Notes: a model not told the origin generated them from the sequence alone. DNA of 64,000 bases from Anaerobaca lacustris (GCF_030012215.1 NZ_JASCXX010000024.1:1-64000), one strand, 5' to 3'; shown: positions 34,530 to 44,108, counted from the first letter of the stretch. Made by a program: numbers and translations.

Positions 34530-35453
34530 ATGAACGACGCTCGCAAGAACGCAGAAACCGGCAAAGCTGTCGGTGAAGGCTCTCTCACGCGCCGTGATGT
34601 GCTGACCGCTGCGGCGGCCGTGATCGGCGCCTCGTCCGGACTGATGGGGTTGCCGAAGGCGGCGCGGGGCCAGACCGGAAGAGTCGTGAAGAACGGACGG
34701 ATCAAACAATCGATCTGCGGCGGGTGTCTGCGCGGGATGAAGCTGGACCAGGAGCAGACGGCCAGGCTGCTGGTCGAGATGGGCCTGGTCGGTCGCGACT
34801 TGGTCGGCAGGAACGACTGGGACGTGCTCAAGAAGTACGATCTGGTCGCGACCATGGTGCCGGGGGCCGGGTCGATCAGGCAGGGGCTCAACGACAAGTC
34901 GATGCACCCCAAGTTCATGGAGAGTTTCCGGACGAACATCAAGGCGGCGGCCGACTACAAGTGGCCCAACGTGATCTGCATGGCCGGCGACCGGGGCGGG
35001 ATCGGCGAGGAGGAGGGGATGGACAACTGCCAGGCCATCCTCAAAGAGGCGGTCAAGATCGCCGAGGACTGCGACGTGACCATCTGCATGGAGCTGCTCA
35101 ACAGCAAGGTCGATCACCCCGGCTACATGTGCGACAACTACCCGTGGGCCTTCGAGCTGTGCCGCCGGGTGGACTCGCCGCGATTCAAGATGCTCTTCGA
35201 CATCTATCACATGCAGATCATGGAGGGCGACCTGATCGCCACGATCCGCAAGAACATCCAGCACATCGGCCACTTCCATACGGCGGGCGTGCCGGGCCGG
35301 CACGAACTCGATGAGAACCAGGAGATCTACTACCCGGCCGTCATGCGCGCCATCGTGGAGACCGGATACGACGGCTACGTGGCGCATGAGTACACCCCGA
35401 CGCGCGATCCTCTGGAGTCGCTCGTGCAGGCGGTGAAGGCCTGTGACGTATAG
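34530..35453 (+). CDS. Tat-exported TIM-barrel isomerase-like protein
   Basis: A 307-residue protein. The N-terminus carries a twin-arginine signal (LTRRDVLTAAAAVIGASSG). The body is a xylose isomerase-like/hydroxypyruvate isomerase-family TIM barrel: QSICGGCLRGMKLDQEQTAR, MELLNSKVDHPGYMCD, FKMLFDIYHMQIMEGDL and HIGHFHTAGVPGRHE give the metal-binding Glu, Asp, His and Glu set of the family. Hydroxypyruvate isomerase activity is the nearest named function, but periplasmic planctomycete relatives are mostly uncharacterised sugar epimerase/isomerase-like proteins. A purine-rich ribosome-binding region precedes ATG 34530. Confidence 0.9.
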   Translation: MNDARKNAETGKAVGEGSLTRRDVLTAAAAVIGASSGLMGLPKAARGQTGRVVKNGRIKQSICGGCLRGMKLDQEQTARLLVEMGLVGRDLVGRNDWDVLKKYDLVATMVPGAGSIRQGLNDKSMHPKFMESFRTNIKAAADYKWPNVICMAGDRGGIGEEEGMDNCQAILKEAVKIAEDCDVTICMELLNSKVDHPGYMCDNYPWAFELCRRVDSPRFKMLFDIYHMQIMEGDLIATIRKNIQHIGHFHTAGVPGRHELDENQEIYYPAVMRAIVETGYDGYVAHEYTPTRDPLESLVQAVKACDV

Positions 35454-35511
35454 GCAGGCGGCCACACGACAAGGCGCTGCCGCCCCGTCCGGGGGAGGCG
35501 TTTCGATTGGG

Positions 35512-35540
35512 TTGTGGCCGCCGGCGGGGCGGGGTAGAAT
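35512..35540 (+). promoter_or_regulatory. Predicted promoter of the kinase-phosphatase genes
   Basis: TTGTGG (35512-35517) and TAGAAT (35535-35540) with a 17-bp spacer. A start near 35547 would fall after the upstream ATG at 35544 and before TTG 35622, supporting the latter as the real start. Confidence 0.45.
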
Positions 35541-35621
35541 AGCATGGTCGCAGATGACGCGGCGGAAAGCCTTGGCGTGAGAGCCGACCCGCTCGCCGCA
35601 TCGGGCGGCAGGAGCAACGCA

Positions 35622-36944
35622 TTGACCGAGACGCACGAGCTATCTCTGACCGGCAAGAAGGTTCGCCTCGCCGTGGGCCAGCGGCTGGGCAAGTACCGCC
35701 TGGAGGCCCATCTGGGCACCGGCGGCAGTTGCGAGGTCTGGCGGGCCAGGGACAGCGTCGAGGACATCCGCGTGGCCCTGAAGATCCCGCTGTTGGGTGT
35801 CGGCGGCGAGCGGGACAGCGAGCAACTGTTTCGCGAGGTGCGGCTCGTCGCCAAGCTGCGGCACCCGCATATCATGCCGATCAAGAACGCCGATGTGATC
35901 GACGGCTACGCGGTCCTGGCGACCGAGCTGTCGGTCGGGACCCTGGAAGACCGCTCACGACCGATGTCGGTTCGACGAATCCTGTCGATCGCGCTCCAGG
36001 TGCTTGACGGGCTGGCCTACGCGCATCGGCATCGGGTGGTGCATTGCGACGTGACGCCCAACAACATCTTCCTGTTCCCGGACGGTCGCGTGGCGCTGGG
36101 CGATTTCGGTATCAGTTTGAAGATCAAGGGCCGCATGGCGACGGTGGACGACTTCGGCACGCCCGGCTACGTCGCGCCCGAGCAGGCCTACGGCAAGCCC
36201 ACGTATCAGAGCGATTGTTTCGCCGTCGCCCTGATTCTCTACGAGTATCTGACCGGGGTTCTGCCGCGATGGCCGTTCCGTTGGCCGCCTCGGGGCTACC
36301 AGCGGCTGCGCGAACGGACGAGTCTGGCGATGCTGGCGTTTCTCAAGCGGGCGCTGGCGATCGATCCGCAGCGCCGGTTCGCAGACGCTGAGGAGATGCG
36401 GGCCGCGCTGATCGAGGTGCTGCCGAAGGGCCTTCGTCTGGCCGTCGGCGGCAAGGGCCACGACCGGCAGAAGCTCGACTGGCGCAAGGTGCGGCGCGGT
36501 GCGTTTCTGAAACGATACGACAAGGTCCTGTCGGCGTCGTTCCGGTGCGTCGATTGCGGCGAGCCGATCGCCGAGACCATGGAAATCTGTCCCTGGTGCG
36601 GCAGCGAGCGGAATCGGTTCGAGGCGAGCACCACGCGGAGTCACATCTGTCCGCGCTGCGGCAAGGGAGTGCTGCCCGAATGGCGATACTGCCCCTGGTG
36701 CTACGGTCCGGGCTTCCAATCGCCGAGCGAGACGCACACGAAGGGCGTCCGCTATCATGGGCGATGCACTTATTGCGGCGGTGGGCTGATGCGGTTCATG
36801 CGGTATTGTCCGTGGTGTCGGCGGAAAGTCCGTAAGCCCTGGCACGTCCGCCCGTTCGGCGAGGTCTGTGGCCGGTGCAAGTGGTCCGTGGACACGGAGT
36901 TCTGGAGCCACTGCCCGTGGTGCAAGCAGTGTCTGGTCGAGTGA
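35622..36944 (+). CDS. Ser/Thr protein kinase with four C-terminal zinc ribbons
   Basis: A 440-residue protein (466 if ATG 35544 is used). TTG 35622 is preferred: AGGAG lies 7 bp upstream, and the predicted transcript begins at about 35547. Kinase domain (about 20-280): glycine loop LGTGGSCEVW, Lys in VALKIP, catalytic loop VVHCDVTPNN (HCD in place of HRD; the Asp is kept), metal motif GDFGIS and APEQAYG. The tail (about 310-440) has four paired cysteine knuckles, each ending CPWC: CVDC/CPWC, CPRC/CPWC, CTYC/CPWC and CGRC/CPWC. There is no transmembrane helix, so it is a soluble kinase with a zinc-binding tail that probably recognises RNA or protein. A PP2C phosphatase gene follows 19 bp later. 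Confidence 0.9.
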   Translation: MTETHELSLTGKKVRLAVGQRLGKYRLEAHLGTGGSCEVWRARDSVEDIRVALKIPLLGVGGERDSEQLFREVRLVAKLRHPHIMPIKNADVIDGYAVLATELSVGTLEDRSRPMSVRRILSIALQVLDGLAYAHRHRVVHCDVTPNNIFLFPDGRVALGDFGISLKIKGRMATVDDFGTPGYVAPEQAYGKPTYQSDCFAVALILYEYLTGVLPRWPFRWPPRGYQRLRERTSLAMLAFLKRALAIDPQRRFADAEEMRAALIEVLPKGLRLAVGGKGHDRQKLDWRKVRRGAFLKRYDKVLSASFRCVDCGEPIAETMEICPWCGSERNRFEASTTRSHICPRCGKGVLPEWRYCPWCYGPGFQSPSETHTKGVRYHGRCTYCGGGLMRFMRYCPWCRRKVRKPWHVRPFGEVCGRCKWSVDTEFWSHCPWCKQCLVE

Positions 36945-36963
36945 ACCGAGCAAGGAGGTGCCG

Positions 36964-37752
36964 ATGATCGAGCCGTCGGGCGCAGCCGAAGGCACATCAG
37001 GTGAATTTCTCTGGGCGGCCGCCAGCGATATCGGCAGGCTGCGAGAGGACAATCAGGACGCCTTTGCCGCCGAGCCCGAGGCGGGGCTGTTCCTCGTGGT
37101 GGACGGGATGGGGGGCCATCGCGGCGGGGCCATCGCCGCCGGGACGGTCGCACAGGACCTTCCCCCCGTCGTCGAACTCGGCCTGGACCGTCTGCGAACG
37201 CGCAACGGTCGCTCGATTCGACGTCTGCTGCGGAAGGCGATCCTCGACCAGAACCACCACGTCAGACGCGAAGGTGACAGCGAAAGCGGCTGTATCGGGA
37301 TGGGGGCGACCCTGGTTCTGGCTCTGTTTTCCGGCGACCGCGTCTACACCGCCAACGTGGGTGACAGCCGTATCTACCGCCTGCGCAACGGCCGGCTCCG
37401 GCAATTCAGCGAGGACCATTCGGTGGTTTCCGAGCTGCTCGGCGCCGGGCAGATCACGCCGGATGAGGCGGCCAACCACGTGGACCAGGGCGTGGTCACC
37501 CAGTACATGGGCATGCCGGAAGCCGTCGAACCGCACGTCCGCTCGGCGGCGCTGAAGCCGGGCGATCGGTTCCTGCTCTGCACGGACGGCCTGACCGACC
37601 TGGTGAGCGACGAGGCCATCGCAGAGATTCTCGCGGCGAACTCCGAACCCCAAGCGGTGTGCCGTGCGCTCGTGGAGGCCGCCAACCGCGCCGGGGGCAC
37701 CGACAATGTGACGGTCGTCGTCGTGGTCCGGACGGGCAACGGACGGCCGTAG
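36964..37752 (+). CDS. PP2C-family protein phosphatase
   Basis: A 262-residue metal-dependent Ser/Thr phosphatase. ATG 36964 follows AAGGAGGTG. Metal-binding motifs are complete: RLREDNQDAF, VVDGMGGHRGG, CTDGLTDLV and GGTDNVTVVVV. It has no membrane anchor, unlike many bacterial Stp/PrpC-type enzymes, and is somewhat longer at the N-terminus. Placement 19 bp after a kinase gene is the standard kinase/phosphatase pairing, so it most likely reverses that kinase's phosphorylations, and possibly dephosphorylates the kinase itself (inference). Confidence 0.94.
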   Translation: MIEPSGAAEGTSGEFLWAAASDIGRLREDNQDAFAAEPEAGLFLVVDGMGGHRGGAIAAGTVAQDLPPVVELGLDRLRTRNGRSIRRLLRKAILDQNHHVRREGDSESGCIGMGATLVLALFSGDRVYTANVGDSRIYRLRNGRLRQFSEDHSVVSELLGAGQITPDEAANHVDQGVVTQYMGMPEAVEPHVRSAALKPGDRFLLCTDGLTDLVSDEAIAEILAANSEPQAVCRALVEAANRAGGTDNVTVVVVVRTGNGRP

Positions 37753-37874
37753 ATCGGGCTGCCGGCTCAGATCGCACGAGTTTTGCCGTGTTTTGCGTTC
37801 CTTCCTTGCGGAGTGCTCCTGAGGCCGCTATGATGGGCCGAAATCCGAGAGGGCAATCACGTTTGGAGAGAATC

Positions 37875-38837
37875 ATGGCGCACAAGTTCATCACGGAGAT
37901 CGAGCCGGCTGAGACGATCAACGACATCTATCTGGTTCGCGACCCGATCCTGCGCAGCACCACGAAGGGCGATCTGTACATTGCGATGTTCCTGTGCGAC
38001 CGGACCGGCCAGTTGAACGGCCGGATGTGGCAGGCCAGCGAGATGGTCTATAAGTCGCTTCCGAAACCCGGCTTCGTCCACGTCAAGGGCCGCAGCGAGC
38101 TGTACCAGAACAACCTGCAGATTGTCGTCAATACGATTACGCCGATCGATCCGAGCAAAGTCACTGTCGAGGATTTCCTGCCGCGCACGACCGGCGACGT
38201 CGCGCAGATGTTCGCGGAGGTCAAGCAGATCGTCGGCGAGATCGGCAACGCGTCCCTGAAGGCGTTGATGGGGGCGTTTCTGAGCGACAAGGAGATGATG
38301 GACAACTTCTGTTCGGCGCCCGGCGGCATGAAGCTGCACCACGGCTGCATCGGCGGCTTGCTCGAGCACACGCACAACATGCTCCGCGTGGCCCGCGCGA
38401 TCCTTCCGCTCTATCCGCACGTCCAGGGCGACCTGGTGCTGGCCGGCGTTTTTCTGCACGACATGGGCAAGACCGAGGAGCTGTCGTACGACATGGCTTT
38501 CTCGTATACCGACTCGGGCCAGTTGATCGGGCATATCAACAAGACGCTGCTGATGATCCACCGCAAGGCCGATGCGCTGCGGGCTGAAGGCGTTGAAATC
38601 AATCCGGAGGTTCTCGACGCCCTGGGGCACATCATCCTGGCGCATCACGGCCAGTACGAGTTCGGCTCGCCCAAGCTGCCGGCGACGGCCGAGGCCTTCA
38701 TGGTCTACTACATCGACGACCTCGACGCCAAGATGAATCAGGTCAACGCGGCGATCGAAGGGGAGGTCAGCGACGCGAACTGGACCGCCTTTCAGGGACC
38801 GCTCCAGACGCGTCTGTACCGCAAACGCATCGAATAG
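37875..38837 (+). CDS. YhaM-type 3'-5' exoribonuclease with HD domain
   Basis: A 320-residue protein. An N-terminal OB fold (about 1-115, DLYIAMFLCDRTGQLNGRMW) is followed by an HD phosphohydrolase domain (about 155-300): KLHHGCIGGLLEHTHNMLRV, LAGVFLHDMGKTEEL and HIILAHHGQYEFG supply the His/Asp metal ligands. This architecture is that of YhaM, which degrades RNA (and single-stranded DNA) from the 3' end in Gram-positive bacteria; here it is in a Gram-negative-type genome. ATG 37875 is used since the family begins at this point. Possibly co-transcribed with the phosphatase gene 120 bp upstream. Confidence 0.92.
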   Translation: MAHKFITEIEPAETINDIYLVRDPILRSTTKGDLYIAMFLCDRTGQLNGRMWQASEMVYKSLPKPGFVHVKGRSELYQNNLQIVVNTITPIDPSKVTVEDFLPRTTGDVAQMFAEVKQIVGEIGNASLKALMGAFLSDKEMMDNFCSAPGGMKLHHGCIGGLLEHTHNMLRVARAILPLYPHVQGDLVLAGVFLHDMGKTEELSYDMAFSYTDSGQLIGHINKTLLMIHRKADALRAEGVEINPEVLDALGHIILAHHGQYEFGSPKLPATAEAFMVYYIDDLDAKMNQVNAAIEGEVSDANWTAFQGPLQTRLYRKRIE

Positions 38838-38852
38838 GGCCCGTTGGTGCTC

Positions 38853-40229
38853 TCAGGAGGCAGGTCGTTCTGGCCCGTCGCCAGGTATGCCTTCGTCGAG
38901 CGGCTCCGCCTGAAGGATCTCGCGGAGGCTGTGCCTGGCGAGAAAGCGCCGCTGGGCCTGCACGAGCCTGCCGAGCATTTCGGGCTCGTTCAGATCGGGC
39001 TGGGCCAGCGCCGCGGCCGCCAGCGCCTCGGTGATTTCCGATAACGTGATGTGCTCCGGGTCCCTGGCCGGGACGAACCCCACCTCCGGCTCCGACGTCT
39101 TGACCAGAAGCTTCGCCTTCACGAGGTAGTCGAGAATGTCGTCGCCCAACTCCAGCGGCAGGCGGAGTCGATTGCACAGGGCCTCGCACGACAGGGGCCC
39201 TTCATCCCGCGCGAAGGTCCGGGCGATCTCCCGTGCGATGTTGATCACCGTCAGATCGTTCGTGATGAAGTACTCCTGTTTGCCGCCCTTGGACGATTCG
39301 ATCTCGGCGGCATCGAGCGTCTTGAGGTGCTGGGTCGTATAGGTCAGTTGGAGCCCGAACAGGGCGATCAGCCAGGTGATGTGGATCCAGAAGACGCTCA
39401 GGGGGATCAGGCCCAGGACGCCGTAGATCTTGCTGTAGGGGATGAATTGCGTCACGTACGTGCTGAAGCCGTGTTTGGCGAAGCTCCAGACCAGGGCGGC
39501 GACGGCCGCGCCCCAGAGAGCGGCGGCCGGATTGACCTTCGTGCTCGGCAGAACGAAATAGAGCAGGAAGAAGGCCAGCAGAGACAGAAGATAGGACAGA
39601 ATCAGCGGCACGACCCGATAGGCCAGCACCGTCGTTTCGATGTCCCGAATAGCGGCGTATTGCGTGGTGACGTAGATGCCCACCCCCACGAGCAGCGGGC
39701 CGAGGGTCAGCAGCGCCCAGTAGTTGATCATCCGGTGCAGGAAGCTGCGCCCGCGCGAGACGTGCCAGATATGGTTGAACGCCCGCTCGATGGTCGACAG
39801 CAGCGCCAGGGCCGCCCAGATGACGAGCACGGCGCTGAGCAGACTCAGCGATTTGCTGTCGATCCCGCCGAAGAATCGCCCGATAATGCCGTCGAGATAG
39901 TCGGTGAGCATCACCTTCTGGTCCGGGTCCTCTTCGTCCTGGCTGTACTCGATCTTCGTCAAGTGCAGTTGCTCGTAGGCAAACAGCTTCAACCGGTCGC
40001 CGATGTCCTGATACGCGGGGAACGACTGGAAGATCAGCAGCACCACGATCGCCAAAGGGACCAGGCCGAAGATCGTGTAGTACGACAGGGCCGCCGCCTG
40101 CTGGGCGGCGCGATTGCGTTTGAGCAGCCGGATGCAGTGCGACCACAGCTTGATCTGGAACACCAGAAACCGGCTGGCCCGGCCCAGTTGTGCTGTGGGC
40201 GTCGTCGATAGGTCTCTCAGCAGTTTCAT
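38853..40229 (-). CDS. YihY/BrkB-family membrane protein
   Basis: A 458-residue inner-membrane protein of the YihY/UPF0761 family, once called ribonuclease BN in error. Helices start after QQAAALSYYTIFGLVPLAIV, and the family block LSTIERAFNHIWHVSRGRSF is present, followed by five more membrane segments to about residue 295. The C-terminal 140 residues form a soluble winged-helix-like tail (GPLSCEALCNRLRLP) ending in a charged stretch, an extension found in some members. Function unknown; transport or envelope integrity has been suggested. Its start lies 10 bp after the AsmA-like gene, so the two are one operon. Confidence 0.9.
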   Translation of the reverse strand: MKLLRDLSTTPTAQLGRASRFLVFQIKLWSHCIRLLKRNRAAQQAAALSYYTIFGLVPLAIVVLLIFQSFPAYQDIGDRLKLFAYEQLHLTKIEYSQDEEDPDQKVMLTDYLDGIIGRFFGGIDSKSLSLLSAVLVIWAALALLSTIERAFNHIWHVSRGRSFLHRMINYWALLTLGPLLVGVGIYVTTQYAAIRDIETTVLAYRVVPLILSYLLSLLAFFLLYFVLPSTKVNPAAALWGAAVAALVWSFAKHGFSTYVTQFIPYSKIYGVLGLIPLSVFWIHITWLIALFGLQLTYTTQHLKTLDAAEIESSKGGKQEYFITNDLTVINIAREIARTFARDEGPLSCEALCNRLRLPLELGDDILDYLVKAKLLVKTSEPEVGFVPARDPEHITLSEITEALAAAALAQPDLNEPEMLGRLVQAQRRFLARHSLREILQAEPLDEGIPGDGPERPAS

Positions 40230-40239
40230 ACGCGTCCAC

Positions 40240-43200
40240 TCATCCGAATAGATCGCCCAGCCCCCGGAACAACTGCTCCTGGAGCAGCCGGCCGAGGTCC
40301 AGTTTGGGCTGGCTGATGGTCCCGGTCAGGGGGACCGCAATGCGGGGCCCGGCCTTGTCCTCTCTATCGGCCCTTGCCGTACGCCCCTTGAGCGTCCACG
40401 GCAACGTGACGGTCATATCGAGCCGTCCGTCCAGGCCGATGGCCCCGGCGAAGTTGATGGGGCTGTTCTCCACGTCGATCTGCATGTTGTCGTATCGGAC
40501 GATGCCGTCGCGAAGCACGATGTTCGTCGGACGAACGGTCAGTCTCTGGCCCCGCAGGCTCTGCCCCGTGGCCTTGAGGATCTCCTCGAGCAGGCCGGAG
40601 GCCTCCAGGAGCACCTTGTCGGCCGAGAACGTTCCTGAGACCTCCGCCTTTCGTTCCAGTCCTTCGGCCAGCGGAATGGCCAGGGTTCGGCAGTCGAAGT
40701 GGGCGATGCCGCTGATACCCGTCACGTTGGCGAACAACGGATTGACGTATTGCAGCAGGGCGCCCGTCATCTCCCGGTTCAGCTCGATGCCTCTGGCCAG
40801 CATCAGCGGCTCCGGGGTGCGCAGCAGCCGGTCCTTCTCCTTGAAGTCGGCCTGGCCGGCGAAGTTGAGCTGGCCGTTGTTGACGGTGGTGCTGAACGGC
40901 TCGATCGTCATGAAGCCCTTCTCGATCCGGACCTGCACGTCGGTCGAGCCGATGTTCAATCCCTTGTAGTAGGCGCTGTCGAACCCGGTCCGGGCCGAGC
41001 CGTCGAGGTTCGCCATCAGGGCGTTGGGATCGTCGGCGGGATACGCGCTTGTGAAGTTCAACGAGATGGCCCGACGGCCGGACATCTCCAGCCCTTCGGG
41101 AACGACGCCCGAGGCGATCTGACCTACCGCCGCCCAGTCGCATTCGCCCTCGATCGTCCCCTCCACCTGGACACGCCTGTCTTGAACGGTCCGCTTGATC
41201 TGCCCTTTCTGGATCGTGATCTGAGGACTGTTCAAGACAAATGTTTCCACGTTGACGTTCACGTTCTCGTCTTCCGGAGCGATCACCACGTCGAACGTCG
41301 TCGTGATCTGCTTCTGGCTGAACGGTTCCTCGCCGGGTGTGGCGAGCACGAAATTCTGAATCCGGGTGTCGTCGGTCCGGATGCGATAGGCGCCTTGTTC
41401 GCCCGTCACGGTCAGCGTGGATTCGCCGATTCCCTCCAGGCGGGTGCTTGCAGGAAGTGACGCGAAGAGCACGGCATACGGCGCGATCTTCTCCAGATCG
41501 AGGTTCCGAGCCGAGAGATCCACCCGCATCGGGACGGGCGACGACTCATCGAGCGGGATCGCGGCGTTCTGGACGGCGATGGCGCCGAAACTGCCCTGAG
41601 CGTCGAGATGGTGCACAGCGAGCGCCTGGTTCGTCGAATCCACGTCGAGTGCGAACGCGATGTCCGCGGCCGGCTCGGAGACGCTGTTGCCGTCGGCGGC
41701 GGTCAAGACCATCTGGCGCACGAAAGCCGTTCCGGTGATCCCTATGTGCTCGTCGCGGATGGCAACCTTCCCTTTGCTCGTCACCTGGCCCGCCATCTGG
41801 TAGGGGCCGAGATCGGCGAACTGGCCCAGTTCGGATTGGAGCCCGGCAAGGTCGATCCGGCCGTCGTAGGCGATGTCGTTGAAGTCGCCGGTGGCGGTGA
41901 CTTTGGCGAACGCCGCCGTCAGGTCCATTGCATCGAGCCGCACGCTGCTGTCATCGGCGGACAGCCTGAGATTTGCGACGACCGGTTCGCTGAGAGCCAG
42001 GGGTTTGCCATCCACCGTTCCGGCCAGACCGGTGACTGTCGTCTGCGCGACCACAGTTGCGCGGCCGGTCACGGTGGCGGTGTCGATGCTCCCCTCGGCC
42101 TTGCCGCCCGTGATCTGCATGCCCTCCTTCAAGCCGAAGGTGTTCGGCATCTGCGAAAGCAGGGCGGGCAGGTTGCAGTCGAAGTTGCCCTTGAGGCTGT
42201 ACGTCGAGTCGCTTCCGAGAAGGTCGGTCAGAGACGTGGCCGTCAGGGGCACCGTCCCGGCCGCCGTGACGTTCGCCCAGTCGGTGTGGGCGTTCAACTG
42301 CTCGACCCGGATGGTCTGATCCTGCCGCATCAGCTTGGCGTCGACCGTCAGTTGGGATGTTTGCACTCGATCGCCCTTCAACAGGGCGCCGCTGATGTCC
42401 ACGTCGCGACCGGCCACGGCGGCCGTCAGTGTCGCCAACTCACCGTCCTGAACGGCGGTGGTGATATTCGCCGAAAGCCGACCGCGGGCCTGCAATTCGA
42501 TTCCGGCCAACTCGAAGATCGGCGCCAGGGAATCGAGCTTCAGGTCGTTGACCTCGACCACCACGTCGCCGCTGGTGCCCTTGAAGGTCCAGCCTCGAGC
42601 TTTGGCGGGTGTGACCGTGGCCGCGGCGTGGACCGTGGCGGCCTCTTCGCCCTCGCCGACGACCATCTTCGCCTCAAAGCGAGAGGTCTGGCCAGGTAGG
42701 CGGAGGTTCAGCGTCGAATTCAGTTGCGCGATCTGGACCGCCTTCCCGGTCGTGTCCGTGACGCGAATGCTGCCGTCGTTGACCGCGATGTCACTGAGGA
42801 TCGCCAGGCCGGCGGCGGGGGAGACCGACGATGCCGAGTCGCCGGGCTGAGCGGGAGCAGAGGCCGGCCGCTTGCGAAGGTCGATCTCGATCGTCGGGCG
42901 GTCGATGACCGTGCGACCCAGCGAGAGCGTCCCCCCGAGAAGCGCTCCCAGGCGAGGCTGGGCATCGATCCCCGCGATGCTCACGGCGGCCCAGCCGGTC
43001 GGCTCGCGAAAGCGGAAATCCGAGACCTGAACGCCTTTCCACCACCCCACGGAGAGGCGACCGATGTCGGCGGTTCCTCCGGTGGATTGGCTGATCTTCG
43101 TCTGGATCATGCGCCGAAATCCATCCGACGACAGAACCACCGGGGCCAGTGCGAACAACACTACGATCAGGAGAATGCCACCGATCAACACCCACGGCCA

Positions 43201-43257
43201 CTTTCGGGTTCGCTTCCTTCTCGCCGCGTCCTGCCTGCCACCGTCTTGCGTTGCCAT
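40240..43257 (-). CDS. AsmA-like (DUF748) outer-membrane biogenesis protein
   Basis: A 1005-residue protein with one N-terminal transmembrane anchor (WVLIGGILLIVVLFALAPVVL) and a long periplasmic part of repeated beta-strands. The opening (SSDGFRRMIQTKISQSTGG) and the end (GTISQPKLDLGRLLQEQLF) are typical of AsmA/TamB-like proteins, which are thought to bridge the envelope and carry phospholipids to the outer membrane. Direct internal repeats are not exact but beta-periodicity is strong. AAGGAG lies 9 bp before ATG 43257. It lies upstream of the YihY-like gene, 10 bp apart. Confidence 0.88.
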   Translation of the reverse strand: MATQDGGRQDAARRKRTRKWPWVLIGGILLIVVLFALAPVVLSSDGFRRMIQTKISQSTGGTADIGRLSVGWWKGVQVSDFRFREPTGWAAVSIAGIDAQPRLGALLGGTLSLGRTVIDRPTIEIDLRKRPASAPAQPGDSASSVSPAAGLAILSDIAVNDGSIRVTDTTGKAVQIAQLNSTLNLRLPGQTSRFEAKMVVGEGEEAATVHAAATVTPAKARGWTFKGTSGDVVVEVNDLKLDSLAPIFELAGIELQARGRLSANITTAVQDGELATLTAAVAGRDVDISGALLKGDRVQTSQLTVDAKLMRQDQTIRVEQLNAHTDWANVTAAGTVPLTATSLTDLLGSDSTYSLKGNFDCNLPALLSQMPNTFGLKEGMQITGGKAEGSIDTATVTGRATVVAQTTVTGLAGTVDGKPLALSEPVVANLRLSADDSSVRLDAMDLTAAFAKVTATGDFNDIAYDGRIDLAGLQSELGQFADLGPYQMAGQVTSKGKVAIRDEHIGITGTAFVRQMVLTAADGNSVSEPAADIAFALDVDSTNQALAVHHLDAQGSFGAIAVQNAAIPLDESSPVPMRVDLSARNLDLEKIAPYAVLFASLPASTRLEGIGESTLTVTGEQGAYRIRTDDTRIQNFVLATPGEEPFSQKQITTTFDVVIAPEDENVNVNVETFVLNSPQITIQKGQIKRTVQDRRVQVEGTIEGECDWAAVGQIASGVVPEGLEMSGRRAISLNFTSAYPADDPNALMANLDGSARTGFDSAYYKGLNIGSTDVQVRIEKGFMTIEPFSTTVNNGQLNFAGQADFKEKDRLLRTPEPLMLARGIELNREMTGALLQYVNPLFANVTGISGIAHFDCRTLAIPLAEGLERKAEVSGTFSADKVLLEASGLLEEILKATGQSLRGQRLTVRPTNIVLRDGIVRYDNMQIDVENSPINFAGAIGLDGRLDMTVTLPWTLKGRTARADREDKAGPRIAVPLTGTISQPKLDLGRLLQEQLFRGLGDLFG

Positions 43258-43502
43258 GTCGCTGCTCCTTATGCCCGTTGTCTCACGAATGCCCGCTCGT
43301 CCATCATCCGCCGGATGGCCGGTCTTCTCCAGCGCAAAAGCCAGGAATCGGCCGGGTCCTCCGCACGCGCCGGTTCCTCCTGCACTACGTCAGGGGTGCG
43401 GGGCAGTTCGGAGCAGGGGGGGATGAACTCCGTTGGGCGGATCACTTGTGTATTCGTGCCGGCAGTGCCCATCCGGTCTGAGGCGCAGCACGAGAGGCCG
43501 AA

Positions 43503-44063
43503 TCAGCTCTCCATGATCTCCTTGGCCTTGTGCGCGACCATGCCGTCCACCTTGTCGGAGAACTCCTTCGTGATGTCGTCGCACTGCTTCCTGCCGGCCT
43601 GGAGATCGTCCTCCGTGATCGCCTTGTCCTTCTGCTGCTGTTCGAGCTGCTTGATGGTGTCGCGTCGTACGTTGCGAATGCTGACCTTCGTCTGCTCGCC
43701 GGCCTGCTTGGCCTGCTGAACGAGTTGTTTCCTTCGCTCCTCGCTCAGCGGGGGAATGTTCAAGCGAATGAACTTGCCTTCCACGATCGGCGCGATGCTC
43801 AGATCGCTGCTCTTGATGGCCTTCTCGATGTCCTTGACCGAGGCCGGGTCGAACGGTTTGATCACGAGCTGGTCCACCTCAGGAGCGGACACCGTCGCGA
43901 GAGATTTCAGAGGGGTGAGGTTGCCGTAGTACTCGATTCTCAGGTGGTCGACCAGTCCGGGGGTGGCCCGCCCGCCACGAAAAGCCCTCAGTTCGTCCTG
44001 GAGCACCTCGACAGCCTTGCGCATTTTGGAGCTGCTTTCTGAGATCGTTCCTTGCATCGGCAT
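43503..44063 (-). CDS. frr: Ribosome recycling factor
   Basis: A 186-residue two-domain factor that with EF-G splits the post-termination ribosome. Family blocks include KAVEVLQDELRAFRGGRATP, KPFDPASVKDIEKAI, LNIPPLSEERRKQLV and RNVRRDTIKQLE. Length and order are normal. GAGGT lies 6 bp before ATG 44063. It follows pyrH by 45 bp in the rpsB-tsf-pyrH-frr cluster common across bacteria. Confidence 0.97.
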   Translation of the reverse strand: MPMQGTISESSSKMRKAVEVLQDELRAFRGGRATPGLVDHLRIEYYGNLTPLKSLATVSAPEVDQLVIKPFDPASVKDIEKAIKSSDLSIAPIVEGKFIRLNIPPLSEERRKQLVQQAKQAGEQTKVSIRNVRRDTIKQLEQQQKDKAITEDDLQAGRKQCDDITKEFSDKVDGMVAHKAKEIMES

Positions 44064-44108
44064 GGCTTACCTCGTCACTCTAAGATTTTGTCCCGGCAAC
44101 GCGCGGTG

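Noticed and set aside
34314-34530. XPB-Bax1 as recently acquired archaeal DNA
   Set aside because: Base composition and codon use look like the neighbours; only a phylogeny could show the origin.
43258-43502. Possible small gene between frr and the AsmA-like gene
   Set aside because: The available 60-70-codon frames lack ribosome-binding sites and protein-like composition.
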